The notes below the pieces were generated by a model. That model saw nothing but the letters and a program-made list of their open reading frames with translations. It searched no databases and had not been told where the DNA came from. This document shows positions 6,761 to 13,924 of a DNA stretch of 21,023 bases, one piece after another. The stretch is from Albibeggiatoa sp964388965 (GTDB taxonomy: Bacteria; Pseudomonadota; Gammaproteobacteria; Beggiatoales; Beggiatoaceae), in contig CAYMCP010000063.1 of the NCBI GenBank assembly GCA_964388965.1, positions 1-21,023 on the forward strand, given 5' to 3'. Position 1 is the first letter of the stretch. Every line of letters starts with the position of its first letter. The position numbers and the translations under genes were made by a program.

Positions 6761-7066
6761 ATGGCTAAACTATCCATGAAACAGCGTGAATTGAAAAAAA
6801 TTCGTACTGTTGAGAAGTATGCGGCAAAACGCGCTGAATTAAAAAAAATTATCGGTAATCCGAATTACAGCGAAGAAGAACAAGAAAAAGCACAGCTCGA
6901 ATTCCAAAAGCTACCACGCAATGCTAGTCCTTGCCGTATTACTAATCGCTGTCGGATTACAGGTCGTCCGCACGGCTTTTATCGTAAATTTGGTTTAGCG
7001 CGTAACAAATTGCGTGAAGCAACTATGATGGGTTATGTGCCAGGTTTAAGTAAAGCAAGTTGGTAA
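6761..7066 (+). CDS. rpsN: 30S ribosomal protein S14 (long, zinc-independent type)
   Basis: S14 binds the head of the 30S subunit. The product is 101 residues, the long form found in Gammaproteobacteria, rather than the roughly 61-residue zinc form with two CxxC pairs. The conserved C-terminal half is intact: KLPRNASPCRITNRCRITGR, PHGFYRKFGLARNKLREATM and GYVPGLSKASW. Only two cysteines lie in that region and they do not form the zinc-ribbon pattern. The gene is followed by a 210-nt gap containing a 158-bp inverted-repeat element. Confidence 0.98.
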   Translation: MAKLSMKQRELKKIRTVEKYAAKRAELKKIIGNPNYSEEEQEKAQLEFQKLPRNASPCRITNRCRITGRPHGFYRKFGLARNKLREATMMGYVPGLSKASW

Positions 7067-7084
7067 TTCCGATTTAATGTAAAT

Positions 7085-7242
7085 TGCAGGAGTGCAAAAT
7101 TTATTTTGCATATATTATGGAAATATGATTATTGTAAAAATAAGGTATGCCTTATCTACGAAAAACATAAATCCTCAATGTAGTTCTTTATAAAACGTAT
7201 TCATTTGTATAGAACGCGCAAAACAAGTTTTGCACTCCTGCA
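7085..7242. mobile_element. MITE-like element, copy C, with 25-bp inverted ends (rpsN-rpsH gap)
   Basis: The left end (7085-7109) and right end (7218-7242) are inverted copies matching at 23 of 25 positions; both begin TGCAGGAGTGCAAAA when read inward. The two differences are C/T and G/A transitions. Each end is also palindromic at its inner part (GCAAAAC ... GTTTTGC). The 108-bp interior is AT-rich, has no ORF and includes a small perfect hairpin ATAAGG/CCTTAT (7140-7155). This fits a miniature inverted-repeat element or paired REP-like unit. No convincing target duplication is visible. It lies wholly between rpsN and rpsH, so both genes are intact. Confidence 0.7.
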
Positions 7243-7276
7243 TGTATGTTTTGATTTTTCTGGAGAAACACTATAA

Positions 7277-7669
7277 ATGAGTATGAATGACCCTATCGCG
7301 GATATGTTGACGCGCATCCGCAATGGTCAGTCTGCAAAAAAGAAGCAAGTGCAAATGCCCGCGTCTCGTATGAAGAATGCAATTGCTACCGTTTTGCAGC
7401 AAGAAGGTTACATCACAGGTTTTAACGTAAGCCAAGATGCAAAACCAGTATTGACCATTGACCTCAAATATTATATGGGTAGACCTGTTATCGAACTCAT
7501 CAAACGGGTGAGTCGTCCGGGTTTGCGTATTTACAAGCCTAAGACTGAACTACCTCAAGTCATGGGTGGTTTGGGTATTGCCATCATCTCTACCTCAAAG
7601 GGTCTGATGACTGACCGTGCTGCGCGTGCTGCGGGATATGGCGGCGAAGTAATCTGCTATGTATCGTAA
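7277..7669 (+). CDS. rpsH: 30S ribosomal protein S8
   Basis: S8 is a primary binder of 16S rRNA helix 21 and, in E. coli, the translational repressor of the spc operon. The 130-residue product begins MSMNDPIADMLTRIRNGQSA, as in E. coli, and ends with the family signature ISTSKGLMTDRAARAAGYGG followed by EVICYVS. A GGAG Shine-Dalgarno at about 7262-7265 precedes ATG 7277. The second in-frame ATG at 7283 is also possible but would remove the conserved first two residues. Confidence 0.98.
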   Translation: MSMNDPIADMLTRIRNGQSAKKKQVQMPASRMKNAIATVLQQEGYITGFNVSQDAKPVLTIDLKYYMGRPVIELIKRVSRPGLRIYKPKTELPQVMGGLGIAIISTSKGLMTDRAARAAGYGGEVICYVS

Positions 7670-7680
7670 AGGAGTATGAC

Positions 7681-8220
7681 ATGTCACGAGTAGCAAAAAG
7701 TCCAATATCAATCCCAAAAGGCATTGAAGTAACGCTCCAAGCACAAAACGTTGCAATTAAGTCCAGTAAAGGACAACTAGAACACCAAGTTCACCGTGAT
7801 GTCGAAGTTTTCTTGAGCGATGACAACGTATTAACTTTTGCGCCGCGTAGCAATAGTCGTCAAGCTATGGCATTAGCAGGTACCACCCGCGCCTTAATTA
7901 ATAATATGGTCGAAGGCTTAAATAAAGGCTTTGAACGCAAATTAAACTTAGTTGGTGTGGGTTATCGTGCTCAACTGCAAGACGGCAATACGCTTAATTT
8001 AACGCTTGGTTTTTCGCACCCTGTTGAATTCACGATTCCAGAAGGTATCACCATAGAATGCCCAAGCCAAACAGAAGTGGTTGTCAAAGGCGTAGACAAA
8101 CAGCTTGTTGGTCAAGTTGCAGCAAACATCCGTCGTTATCGTCCACCTGAACCGTATAAAGGCAAAGGGGTTCGTTATAGCGATGAAGTCATCAGCTTGA
8201 AAGAAACCAAGAAAAAATAG
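7681..8220 (+). CDS. rplF: 50S ribosomal protein L6
   Basis: L6 binds near the sarcin-ricin loop and GTPase-associated region. The 179-residue product has the two repeated L6 domains. The N-terminus is MSRVAKSPISIPKGIEVTLQ; the second domain contains KLNLVGVGYRAQLQ, LNLTLGFSHPVEFTIPEGIT and the signature QVAANIRRYRPPEPYKGKGV, followed by RYSDEV. GGAG at 7671-7674 precedes the start. rplR begins 10 nt after the stop. Confidence 0.98.
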   Translation: MSRVAKSPISIPKGIEVTLQAQNVAIKSSKGQLEHQVHRDVEVFLSDDNVLTFAPRSNSRQAMALAGTTRALINNMVEGLNKGFERKLNLVGVGYRAQLQDGNTLNLTLGFSHPVEFTIPEGITIECPSQTEVVVKGVDKQLVGQVAANIRRYRPPEPYKGKGVRYSDEVISLKETKKK

Positions 8221-8230
8221 GTAAGTGGCA

Positions 8231-8584
8231 ATGGATAAAAAAGCATCTCGCTTGCGCAGAGCACGTCGTACTCGCGCTAAAATCAGTGAGTTGGGTATGT
8301 ACCGTCTTTGCGTTTACAAGACCACGCAACACACCTACGCCCAACTTATCGCACCAGACGGTAGTAAAGTATTAGCCAGTGCCTCCACAGTCGAAAAAGA
8401 CTTTAGGGCAACAGGTCAGCACGGTGGTAATGTTCAAGCTGCAATCACAGTCGGTAAAAACATTGCAGAACGTGCCAAAGCTGCTGGCATTACTAGCGTT
8501 GCATTTGACCGCTCTGGCTTTAAATATCATGGTCGTGTCAAAGCCTTAGCCGACGCGGCACGAGAAAACGGGTTAGCGTTCTAG
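8231..8584 (+). CDS. rplR: 50S ribosomal protein L18
   Basis: L18 anchors 5S rRNA to the 50S subunit. ATG 8231 gives MDKKASRLRRARRTRAKISE and 117 residues, exactly the E. coli length and N-terminus. A GTG at 8225 in the same frame would add only two residues and is less likely. Conserved stretches are YRLCVYKTTQHTYAQLIAPD, GSKVLASASTVEKDF, VGKNIAERAKAAGITSVAFD and RSGFKYHGRVKALADAAREN. AGGTAAG at 8219-8225 can serve as ribosome binding site. Confidence 0.97.
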   Translation: MDKKASRLRRARRTRAKISELGMYRLCVYKTTQHTYAQLIAPDGSKVLASASTVEKDFRATGQHGGNVQAAITVGKNIAERAKAAGITSVAFDRSGFKYHGRVKALADAARENGLAF

Positions 8585-8593
8585 GTCCAAATT

Positions 8594-9127
8594 ATGGCGA
8601 ATAACAATATAGATGCCCAACAACAGGGTGGTGGCAACAGCAAGGGCGACGATTTAATTGAAAAACTCGTTGCAGTAAACCGTGTTGCTAAAGTGGTCAA
8701 AGGTGGTCGTATTTTTAGTTTTACAGCCCTAACGGTTGTAGGCGACGGCAAAGGTAAAATTGGCTTTGGTTACGGTAAAGCGCGTGAAGTTCCATTAGCG
8801 ATCCAAAAAGCAATGGAGGGGGCACGTAAAAATATGAAAAAAGTACATTTAAATGGTGCAACTGTTCAGTACCCTATCACTGGCGAACACGGTGCAGCAA
8901 AAGTATACATGCAGCCTGCCTCAGAAGGTACAGGTATTATTGCAGGTGGTGCGATGCGCGCTGTATTTGAAGTTGTTGGTGTACGTGACATCTTAGCCAA
9001 ATCAATTGGCAGCACTAACGCAATGAACGTAGTACGTGCAACATTCAAGGGTTTGACCGAAATGTCTAATCCTGAATATGTTGCAGCCAAACGCGGTAAG
9101 ACAGTCGAAGAGATTACATCCGCATGA
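8594..9127 (+). CDS. rpsE: 30S ribosomal protein S5
   Basis: S5 shapes the decoding side of the 30S body and the mRNA entry pore; it is the target of spectinomycin-resistance changes in other bacteria. The product has 177 residues, about ten more than E. coli, because of an Asn/Gln/Gly-rich N-terminus (MANNNIDAQQQGGGNSKGDD). The double-stranded RNA-binding domain follows (LIEKLVAVNRVAKVVKGGRI, FSFTALTVVGDGKGKIGFGY), then the C-terminal domain with EGTGIIAGGAMRAVFEVVGV and KSIGSTNAMNVVRATFKGL. Its end overlaps the rpmD start by 4 nt (ATGA). Confidence 0.98.
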   Translation: MANNNIDAQQQGGGNSKGDDLIEKLVAVNRVAKVVKGGRIFSFTALTVVGDGKGKIGFGYGKAREVPLAIQKAMEGARKNMKKVHLNGATVQYPITGEHGAAKVYMQPASEGTGIIAGGAMRAVFEVVGVRDILAKSIGSTNAMNVVRATFKGLTEMSNPEYVAAKRGKTVEEITSA

Positions 9128-9315
9128 AAAAGTTAAAAATTACACAAGTTAAAAGCACTTACGGCAGATTGCCTAAGCACAAAGCCTGCGTTGCGGGATT
9201 AGGCTTGCGTCGCATGAGTCACAGCGTTGAAGTCATTGATACGCCAGAAAATCGTGGCATGGTTAATAAAGTCAGCTATCTGCTCAAAGTCGAGGAGATA
9301 GAAAATGCGTCTTAA
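9124..9315 (+). CDS. rpmD: 50S ribosomal protein L30
   Basis: L30 is a small 50S surface protein. The 63-residue product has KLKITQVKSTYGRLPKHKAC, GLGLRRMSHSVEVIDTPENR and GMVNKVSYLLKVEE, the full family pattern. It overlaps rpsE by 4 nt and rplO by 11 nt, the largest overlap in this cluster, which suggests tight translational coupling of the three genes. Confidence 0.97.
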   Translation: MKKLKITQVKSTYGRLPKHKACVAGLGLRRMSHSVEVIDTPENRGMVNKVSYLLKVEEIENAS

Positions 9316-9739
9316 TGAACTAAAGCCCGCGCAAGGTGCGAAAACAGCAGCTAAACGTGTCGGTCGTGGTATTGGCTCAGGTTTAGGTAAAACTTGTGGT
9401 CGTGGTCACAAAGGTCAGAAATCTCGAGCCGGCGGTTTTCATAAAGTTGGCTTTGAAGGCGGTCAAATGCCTTTACAACGTCGTTTACCTAAAGTTGGTT
9501 TCGTATCGCGTAAAGCCTCCGTTACCGCCGAAGTACGCTTACATGAATTAGCGCAAGTAGAAGCCGACGTGATTGATTTAGAAGCCTTAAAAGCTGCCAA
9601 TATTATTACACGCAACATGAAACGTGCAAAAATCATTGCATCGGGTGAAATCAATAAAGCAGTCAAAATTAAAGGCTTGGGTGTAACAAAAGGCGCGAAA
9701 GCAGCGATTGAAGCAGCAGGCGGTCATATTGAAGCGTAA
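9305..9739 (+). CDS. rplO: 50S ribosomal protein L15
   Basis: L15 is a mainly late-assembly protein of the 50S core with a long basic N-terminal arm. The 144-residue product starts MRLNELKPAQGAKTAAKRVG and contains the Gly/Arg-rich arm RGIGSGLGKTCGRGHKGQKS, RAGGFHKVGFEGGQMPLQRR and PKVGFVSRK, followed by the globular domain ending VTKGAKAAIEAAGGHIEA. GAGGAGATAG just before ATG 9305 provides the ribosome binding site inside rpmD. A 218-nt gap with repeat copy D follows before secY. Confidence 0.98.
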   Translation: MRLNELKPAQGAKTAAKRVGRGIGSGLGKTCGRGHKGQKSRAGGFHKVGFEGGQMPLQRRLPKVGFVSRKASVTAEVRLHELAQVEADVIDLEALKAANIITRNMKRAKIIASGEINKAVKIKGLGVTKGAKAAIEAAGGHIEA

Positions 9740-9740
9740 T

Positions 9741-9774
9741 GATTCGGGCGTGCAAAACTTGTTTTGCTCAAATC
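9741..9774. repeat. Palindromic repeat, copy D, short form (rplO-secY gap)
   Basis: A single unit with core GTGCAAAACTTGTTTTGC: GCAAAAC (9752-9758) pairs with GTTTTGC (9761-9767). Short outer arms GATT (9741-9744) and AATC (9771-9774) flank it. It begins 2 nt after the rplO stop. It is the shortest of the four related loci, a half-unit of the copy C type. Confidence 0.6.
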
Positions 9775-9957
9775 GCTAATAGTATAAGTTTAACGCTATT
9801 TAGCGAAATACGTTACAATAGGAAATAAATTTAAATTGTCAGGACTAGTACGCCTCAGTGAAAAGAAATTCTAAATTATCTATTTCATCAGGTTTGCCAG
9901 TCCTCAAATCTTCCTAATAAAACGTACTGAATCATCACCATAACACTGGGGGTTTAT
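9775..9957 (+). other. Noncoding leader before secY
   Basis: No ORF is seen. The segment is AT-rich and contains AGGACT (9841-9846) directly followed by AGTACG (9847-9852). Their reverse complements lie downstream as AGTCCT (9899-9904) and CGTACT (9923-9928), in an order that does not allow both stems to nest. A TACAAT at 9814-9819 could be a -10 element but lacks a credible -35. A strong Shine-Dalgarno, GGGGG at 9948-9952, serves secY. Confidence 0.4.
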
Positions 9958-11295
9958 GTGGCTACAGGCACAGGCGCGGGCAATTTAGCAGCACTTGGTC
10001 GCTTAACCGAATTAAGACAGCGATTATTATTTGTATTAGGTGCTATCGTTGTATTCCGTATTGGTACATTCATTCCAGTACCGGGCATTGATCCCGTTGC
10101 ATTGGAACAAATGTTTGATGCACAGCGCGGTACCATTTTAGAAATGTTCAACATGTTCTCAGGCGGCGCGTTAGAACGGTTCTCAGTATTTGCTATTGGG
10201 ATTATGCCTTATATTTCGGCATCGATCATTATGCAACTACTTACCGTCGTATCGCCAACATTAGAACAGTTGAAAAAAGAAGGACAAGCAGGACAACGCA
10301 AAATTTCCCAATATACACGCTACGCCACTTTAGGTTTAGCATTATTACAATCTATTGGGGTCGCAATTGCGCTGGAAAGTCAAAATGTAGTGGTAGTGCC
10401 GGGCTGGGGATTCAAAATTACGGCGGTGGTGACACTCGTATCAGGTACGATGTTCCTGATGTGGTTGGGAGAACAAGTAACTGAACGTGGTATCGGTAAC
10501 GGTATATCCATTATCATCTTTTCTGGCATCGTGGCAGGCTTACCGGCAGCAGTTGGTAGCACGTTAGAATTAACCAGAACCGGACAATTACACGTTTTAA
10601 CTTTAGTTATTTTATTAGCGTTAGTGTTGTTAGTAACCGCTTTCGTTGTATTCGTGGAACGTGGTCAACGTCGCATTACGGTCAACTATGCCAAGCGGCA
10701 AGTAGGTAATAAATTATATGCAGGTCAGACCAGTCACTTACCATTAAAGTTGAATATGGCAGGGGTGATTCCTCCCATCTTCGCATCGGCAATTATCATG
10801 TTTCCAGCGACTGTGGGCGGATGGTTTGGTACAGGACAAGGTATGGATTGGCTAAAGCAGCTATCCCTAACCTTATCACCAGGACAACCACTATATGTAC
10901 TACTCTATGCTGTTGCGATTGTATTCTTCTGCTTCTTCTACACAGCGCTAGTCTTTAATCCGCGTGAAACAGCAGAAAATTTGAAAAAATCTGGTGCATT
11001 CGTTCCGGGTGTCCGTCCGGGTAAACAAACTGCTGAATATATCGACCGCGTCATGACACGTCTAACGCTTGCAGGGGCAATTTACATTGCTGCTGTGTGT
11101 TTATTACCAGAATTTTTACGTTTAAATTGGAGTGTACCATTTTACTTTGGTGGCACTTCGTTATTGATTATTGTCGTCGTGACTATGGATTTTATGGCAC
11201 AAGTCCAAGCGCATTTGCTCTCACATCAATACGAAGGTTTGATGAAAAAAGCAAATTTGAAAAGTGGTCGTGGACGCAATCCAATGTCACGTTAA
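9958..11295 (+). CDS. secY: Protein translocase subunit SecY
   Basis: SecY is the membrane pore of the SecYEG channel, through which unfolded proteins cross or enter the inner membrane. The 445-residue product is colinear with E. coli SecY (443), with ten hydrophobic segments. Diagnostic stretches are FRIGTFIPVPGIDP, MFNMFSGGALERFSVFAIGI, MPYISASIIMQLLT, KISQYTRYATLGLALLQSIG, FLMWLGEQVTERGIGNGISI, VERGQRRITVNYAKRQ, FNPRETAENLKKSGAFVPGV, PGKQTAEYIDRVMTRLT and FYFGGTSLLIIVVVTMDFMA. The start is GTG 9958, five bases after GGGGG. The ATG at 9956 is in another frame. It is co-transcribed with rpmJ, 12 nt downstream. Confidence 0.98.
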   Translation: MATGTGAGNLAALGRLTELRQRLLFVLGAIVVFRIGTFIPVPGIDPVALEQMFDAQRGTILEMFNMFSGGALERFSVFAIGIMPYISASIIMQLLTVVSPTLEQLKKEGQAGQRKISQYTRYATLGLALLQSIGVAIALESQNVVVVPGWGFKITAVVTLVSGTMFLMWLGEQVTERGIGNGISIIIFSGIVAGLPAAVGSTLELTRTGQLHVLTLVILLALVLLVTAFVVFVERGQRRITVNYAKRQVGNKLYAGQTSHLPLKLNMAGVIPPIFASAIIMFPATVGGWFGTGQGMDWLKQLSLTLSPGQPLYVLLYAVAIVFFCFFYTALVFNPRETAENLKKSGAFVPGVRPGKQTAEYIDRVMTRLTLAGAIYIAAVCLLPEFLRLNWSVPFYFGGTSLLIIVVVTMDFMAQVQAHLLSHQYEGLMKKANLKSGRGRNPMSR

Positions 11296-11307
11296 TGGAG
11301 AGTCATC

Positions 11308-11421
11308 ATGAAGGTGAGAGCTTCGGTTAAAAAGATTTGCCGTAATTGCAAAATTATTCGCCGTAATGGTTCAGTTCGGATTATTTGCAAAGATAAACGT
11401 CATAAGCAACGTCAAGGCTAA
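11308..11421 (+). CDS. rpmJ: 50S ribosomal protein L36 (zinc type)
   Basis: This 37-codon gene encodes MKVRASVKKICRNCKIIRRN followed by GSVRIICKDKRHKQRQG. L36 is a small zinc-ribbon protein of the 50S subunit. The ligands are visible: Cys11, Cys14, Cys27 and His32 (C-x2-C-x12-C-x4-H), so this is the zinc-binding paralogue rather than the Cys-free zinc-starvation form. GGAG at 11298-11301 precedes ATG 11308. It sits between secY and rpsM, as in other Gammaproteobacteria, and ends the spc block. Confidence 0.98.
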   Translation: MKVRASVKKICRNCKIIRRNGSVRIICKDKRHKQRQG

Positions 11422-11487
11422 GGGGTTGAATTTCTCAATGGACACAGTTAAACTTTTCGGTTTTTCTTATGGAGCAGGAGTATAACA
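11422..11487 (+). promoter_or_regulatory. Possible alpha-operon leader (S4-responsive type) before rpsM
   Basis: In E. coli the mRNA just before rpsM folds into a pseudoknot that S4 binds to repress the alpha operon. The 66 nt here occupy the same position. They contain short complementary pieces, TTGA (11426-11429) with TCAA (11435-11438) and AAAC with GTTT around TTTTCG, then GCAGGAG as ribosome binding site. The resemblance is partial and the pseudoknot was not established. Confidence 0.3.
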
Positions 11488-11844
11488 ATGGCACGTATTG
11501 CAGGTGTAAATATTCCCATCCAAAAACATACGGTCATTGCATTGCGCTCTATTTACGGTATCGGACCGACTAGAGCACAACAAATTTGTGCAGCGGCCGG
11601 TATTAGCCCTGACGTTAAAGTTAAAGACCTAACGGAAGAACAACTTGATTTATTACGCAGCGAAGTTACAAAATTCAACGTAGAAGGTGATCTTCGTCGT
11701 GAAATTGCGATGAATATCAAACGTTTGATGGACTTAGGTTGTTATCGCGGAATGCGTCATCGTCGTCATTTACCCGTTCGTGGCCAACGGACTCGTACTA
11801 ATGCGCGGACTCGTAAAGGTCCACGTAAAGCGATTAAGAAATAA
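11488..11844 (+). CDS. rpsM: 30S ribosomal protein S13
   Basis: S13 sits at the top of the 30S head and bridges to L5. The 118-residue product begins MARIAGVNIPIQKHTVIALR and keeps SIYGIGPTRAQQICAAAGIS (the helix-turn-helix region), LRREIAMNIKRLMDLGCYRG and the basic tail MRHRRHLPVRGQRTRTNART, RKGPRK, which reaches the P site. AGGAG at 11477-11481 precedes the ATG. It is the first gene of the alpha block; rpsK follows after 10 nt. Confidence 0.98.
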   Translation: MARIAGVNIPIQKHTVIALRSIYGIGPTRAQQICAAAGISPDVKVKDLTEEQLDLLRSEVTKFNVEGDLRREIAMNIKRLMDLGCYRGMRHRRHLPVRGQRTRTNARTRKGPRKAIKK

Positions 11845-11854
11845 GGGGTAATTT

Positions 11855-12250
11855 ATGGCAAAACCAGCAGCAGCACGTAATACAAGAAAAAAAGTTAAAA
11901 AGAGTGTCTCAGACGGCATTGTGCATGTCCACGCCTCATTTAACAATACCATCATTACCATAACAGATCGTCAGGGTAATGGTCTTGCGTGGGCTACCGC
12001 AGGTGGTAGTGGCTTTCGTGGTTCACGGAAAAGTACCCCATTCGCTGCGCAAGTTGCAGCAGAGCGTGTGGGTAATGCAGTCAAAGAATTTGGCATGAAA
12101 AATCTTGAAGTACGCATCAAAGGACCTGGACCAGGTCGTGAATCCACGGTACGCGCACTAAATAACATTGGTTTTAAAATTACCAGTATTACGGATGTCA
12201 CGCCGATTCCTCACAACGGATGTCGTCCTCCAAAACGGCGTAGAGTCTAA
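11855..12250 (+). CDS. rpsK: 30S ribosomal protein S11
   Basis: S11 lines the mRNA exit side of the 30S platform. The 131-residue product has GIVHVHASFNNTIITITDRQ, GNGLAWATAGGSGFRGSRKS, TPFAAQVAAERVG and the C-terminal signature IKGPGPGRESTVRALNNIGF, followed by the DVTPIPHNGCRPPKRRRV end typical of bacteria. The N-terminus is Lys/Arg-rich. GGGG before the start serves as ribosome binding site; rpsD lies 20 nt downstream. Confidence 0.98.
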   Translation: MAKPAAARNTRKKVKKSVSDGIVHVHASFNNTIITITDRQGNGLAWATAGGSGFRGSRKSTPFAAQVAAERVGNAVKEFGMKNLEVRIKGPGPGRESTVRALNNIGFKITSITDVTPIPHNGCRPPKRRRV

Positions 12251-12270
12251 AATACGAAGAGAATTGGAAT

Positions 12271-12891
12271 ATGGCAAGATATTTAGGACCTAAATGTAAA
12301 CTGAGTCGTCGTGAAGGCGTGGATTTATTTCTAAAAAGCCGCTCGCGTGCTTTAGACTCAAAATGCAAATTGGATAAAGTTCCCGGACAGCATGGTGATA
12401 AGCGGCAACGTTTATCTGACTATGCCGCGCAATTGCGTGAAAAACAAAAAATCCGTCGTTTGTATGGCGTACTGGAAAAACAATTTCATAGTTACTATGT
12501 AGAAGCCAATCGTGTAAAAGGTTCTACAGGTGAAAACTTATTAAAATTGTTAGAATGTCGTTTAGACAACGTGGTTTATCGTATGGGTTTTGGCGCAACT
12601 CGTTCTGAGGCGCGTCAACTCGTTAGTCACAAAGCAATTTTGGTTAACGGTAAAAAGATTAATATTCCTTCTTACGTGGTTAAAGAAGGCGACATTATTT
12701 CGATCCGTGAAAAAAGCCGCGAACAATTGCGGATTCAAAATGCTTTAAACATAGCAGAAGATTTTGGTTTTCCGACTTGGATCGAAGTAGATGCCAAGAA
12801 AATGGAAGGCACGTTTAAATCTGTACCCGAGCGTATGGATTTGCCTAGCGATATTAATGAACAGCTCGTTGTTGAATTATATTCTAAATAA
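12271..12891 (+). CDS. rpsD: 30S ribosomal protein S4
   Basis: S4 is a primary 16S rRNA binder that nucleates 30S assembly, takes part in rRNA antitermination and represses the alpha operon in E. coli. The product is 206 residues, identical in length to E. coli, from MARYLGPKCKLSRREGVDLF to INEQLVVELYSK. The S4 RNA-binding domain is visible as RLDNVVYRMGFGATRSEARQ, LVSHKAILVNGKKINIPSYV. The conserved PGQHG and RLSDYAAQLREKQKIRRLYG lie in the N-terminal half. rpoA starts 15 nt after the stop. Confidence 0.98.
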   Translation: MARYLGPKCKLSRREGVDLFLKSRSRALDSKCKLDKVPGQHGDKRQRLSDYAAQLREKQKIRRLYGVLEKQFHSYYVEANRVKGSTGENLLKLLECRLDNVVYRMGFGATRSEARQLVSHKAILVNGKKINIPSYVVKEGDIISIREKSREQLRIQNALNIAEDFGFPTWIEVDAKKMEGTFKSVPERMDLPSDINEQLVVELYSK

Positions 12892-12906
12892 TTGAGAGGT
12901 TTTTAT

Positions 12907-13911
12907 ATGCAATCCAATGCGATGGATTTATTAAAGCCGCGTATCGTTGATGTAAAACAAATCAGTGATATGGTGGCGCGTGTTACCCTTGAGCCATTGG
13001 ATCGCGGTTTTGGTTATACGTTGGGCAATGCGCTAAGACGTGTATTATTGTCTTCCTTACCGGGTTGCGCTATTGTTGAAGCAAGTATTGACGGGGTATT
13101 GCACGAATATACAGCAATAGAAGGTGTGCAAGAAGATGTAGTAGAAATTTTATTAAATCTCAAAGGCATCGCAATTAAAATGCACGGTCGTCATGAGGTG
13201 ATACTACATCTAAATAAAAAAGGACCTGGTCAAGTCTTAGCATCAGATATTACGCTAGACCATGATATTGAAATCGCCAACCCAGATCACGTAATTGCAA
13301 CACTAACCAAATCTGGTGAGTTAAACATGCAATTAAAAATACAAATGGGTCGTGGTTATCGCCCGGCAATTCAACGAGGTCAGGACGGTGATATTGATAC
13401 CCCAATCGGTACATTAAAATTAGACGCATCATTTAGCCCAATTTCTCGTATAGCTTACTCAGTCGAACGAGCACGAGTTGAGCAAAGAACTGATTTAGAC
13501 CGCTTAATCATTGAATTAGAAACCAATGGTACAGTAGACCCTGAATCAGCAGTGCGTCAAGCCGCAACCATTTTACAAGGTCAACTTTCTGTTTTAGTGG
13601 ATTTGGAAGGGACAACCGAACCTGAAGAAGAAGAGGAAGAAGTTGATATTGATCCAGTATTACTGCGTCCTGTTGATGAATTAGAGTTGACAGTACGTTC
13701 AGCAAATTGTTTGAAGGCAGAAAGCATTTACTATATTGGAGACTTGATTCAACGCAGCGAGCAAGAGTTATTAAAAACGCCTAATTTAGGTAAAAAATCG
13801 CTGACGGAAATCAAGGATGTATTGGCTTCACGCGGGTTGTCACTTGGCATGAAGCTGGAGAATTGGCCACCACCAGGGTTATACGACAACGACCCAAGTA
13901 AATCTAAATAG
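12907..13911 (+). CDS. rpoA: DNA-directed RNA polymerase subunit alpha
   Basis: Alpha dimerises to nucleate RNA polymerase assembly, and its C-terminal domain contacts UP elements and activators. ATG 12907, after GAGAGGT, gives 334 residues (E. coli 329); the frame is open to a TTG at 12892 but that is not needed. The N-terminal domain holds LEPLDRGFGYTLGNALRRVL and EGVQEDVVEILLNLKGIAIK. A linker contains six consecutive glutamates (residues 240-245). The C-terminal domain has LELTVRSANCLKAESIYYIG with Arg264 equivalent to E. coli R265, the main DNA-contact residue, then LLKTPNLGKKSLTEIKDVLA. rplQ follows after 13 nt. Confidence 0.98.
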   Translation: MQSNAMDLLKPRIVDVKQISDMVARVTLEPLDRGFGYTLGNALRRVLLSSLPGCAIVEASIDGVLHEYTAIEGVQEDVVEILLNLKGIAIKMHGRHEVILHLNKKGPGQVLASDITLDHDIEIANPDHVIATLTKSGELNMQLKIQMGRGYRPAIQRGQDGDIDTPIGTLKLDASFSPISRIAYSVERARVEQRTDLDRLIIELETNGTVDPESAVRQAATILQGQLSVLVDLEGTTEPEEEEEEVDIDPVLLRPVDELELTVRSANCLKAESIYYIGDLIQRSEQELLKTPNLGKKSLTEIKDVLASRGLSLGMKLENWPPPGLYDNDPSKSK

Positions 13912-13924
13912 GATATAAGTAGCC

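Noticed and set aside
6761..7066. rpsN as a zinc-type S14
   Set aside because: Length is 101 and the two CxxC pairs are missing; it is the long zinc-independent form.
2924..7242. Repeated palindromes as a CRISPR array
   Set aside because: The copies are kilobases apart, differ in sequence and are separated by genes; there is no regular spacer pattern and no cas gene.
9956..9958. ATG at 9956 as secY start
   Set aside because: It is out of frame with SecY. The GTG at 9958 is in frame, well spaced from GGGGG and gives a normal SecY N-terminus.
12892..12906. TTG at 12892 as rpoA start
   Set aside because: It would begin directly after the rpsD stop and consume the GAGAGG ribosome binding site; ATG 12907 matches the family.
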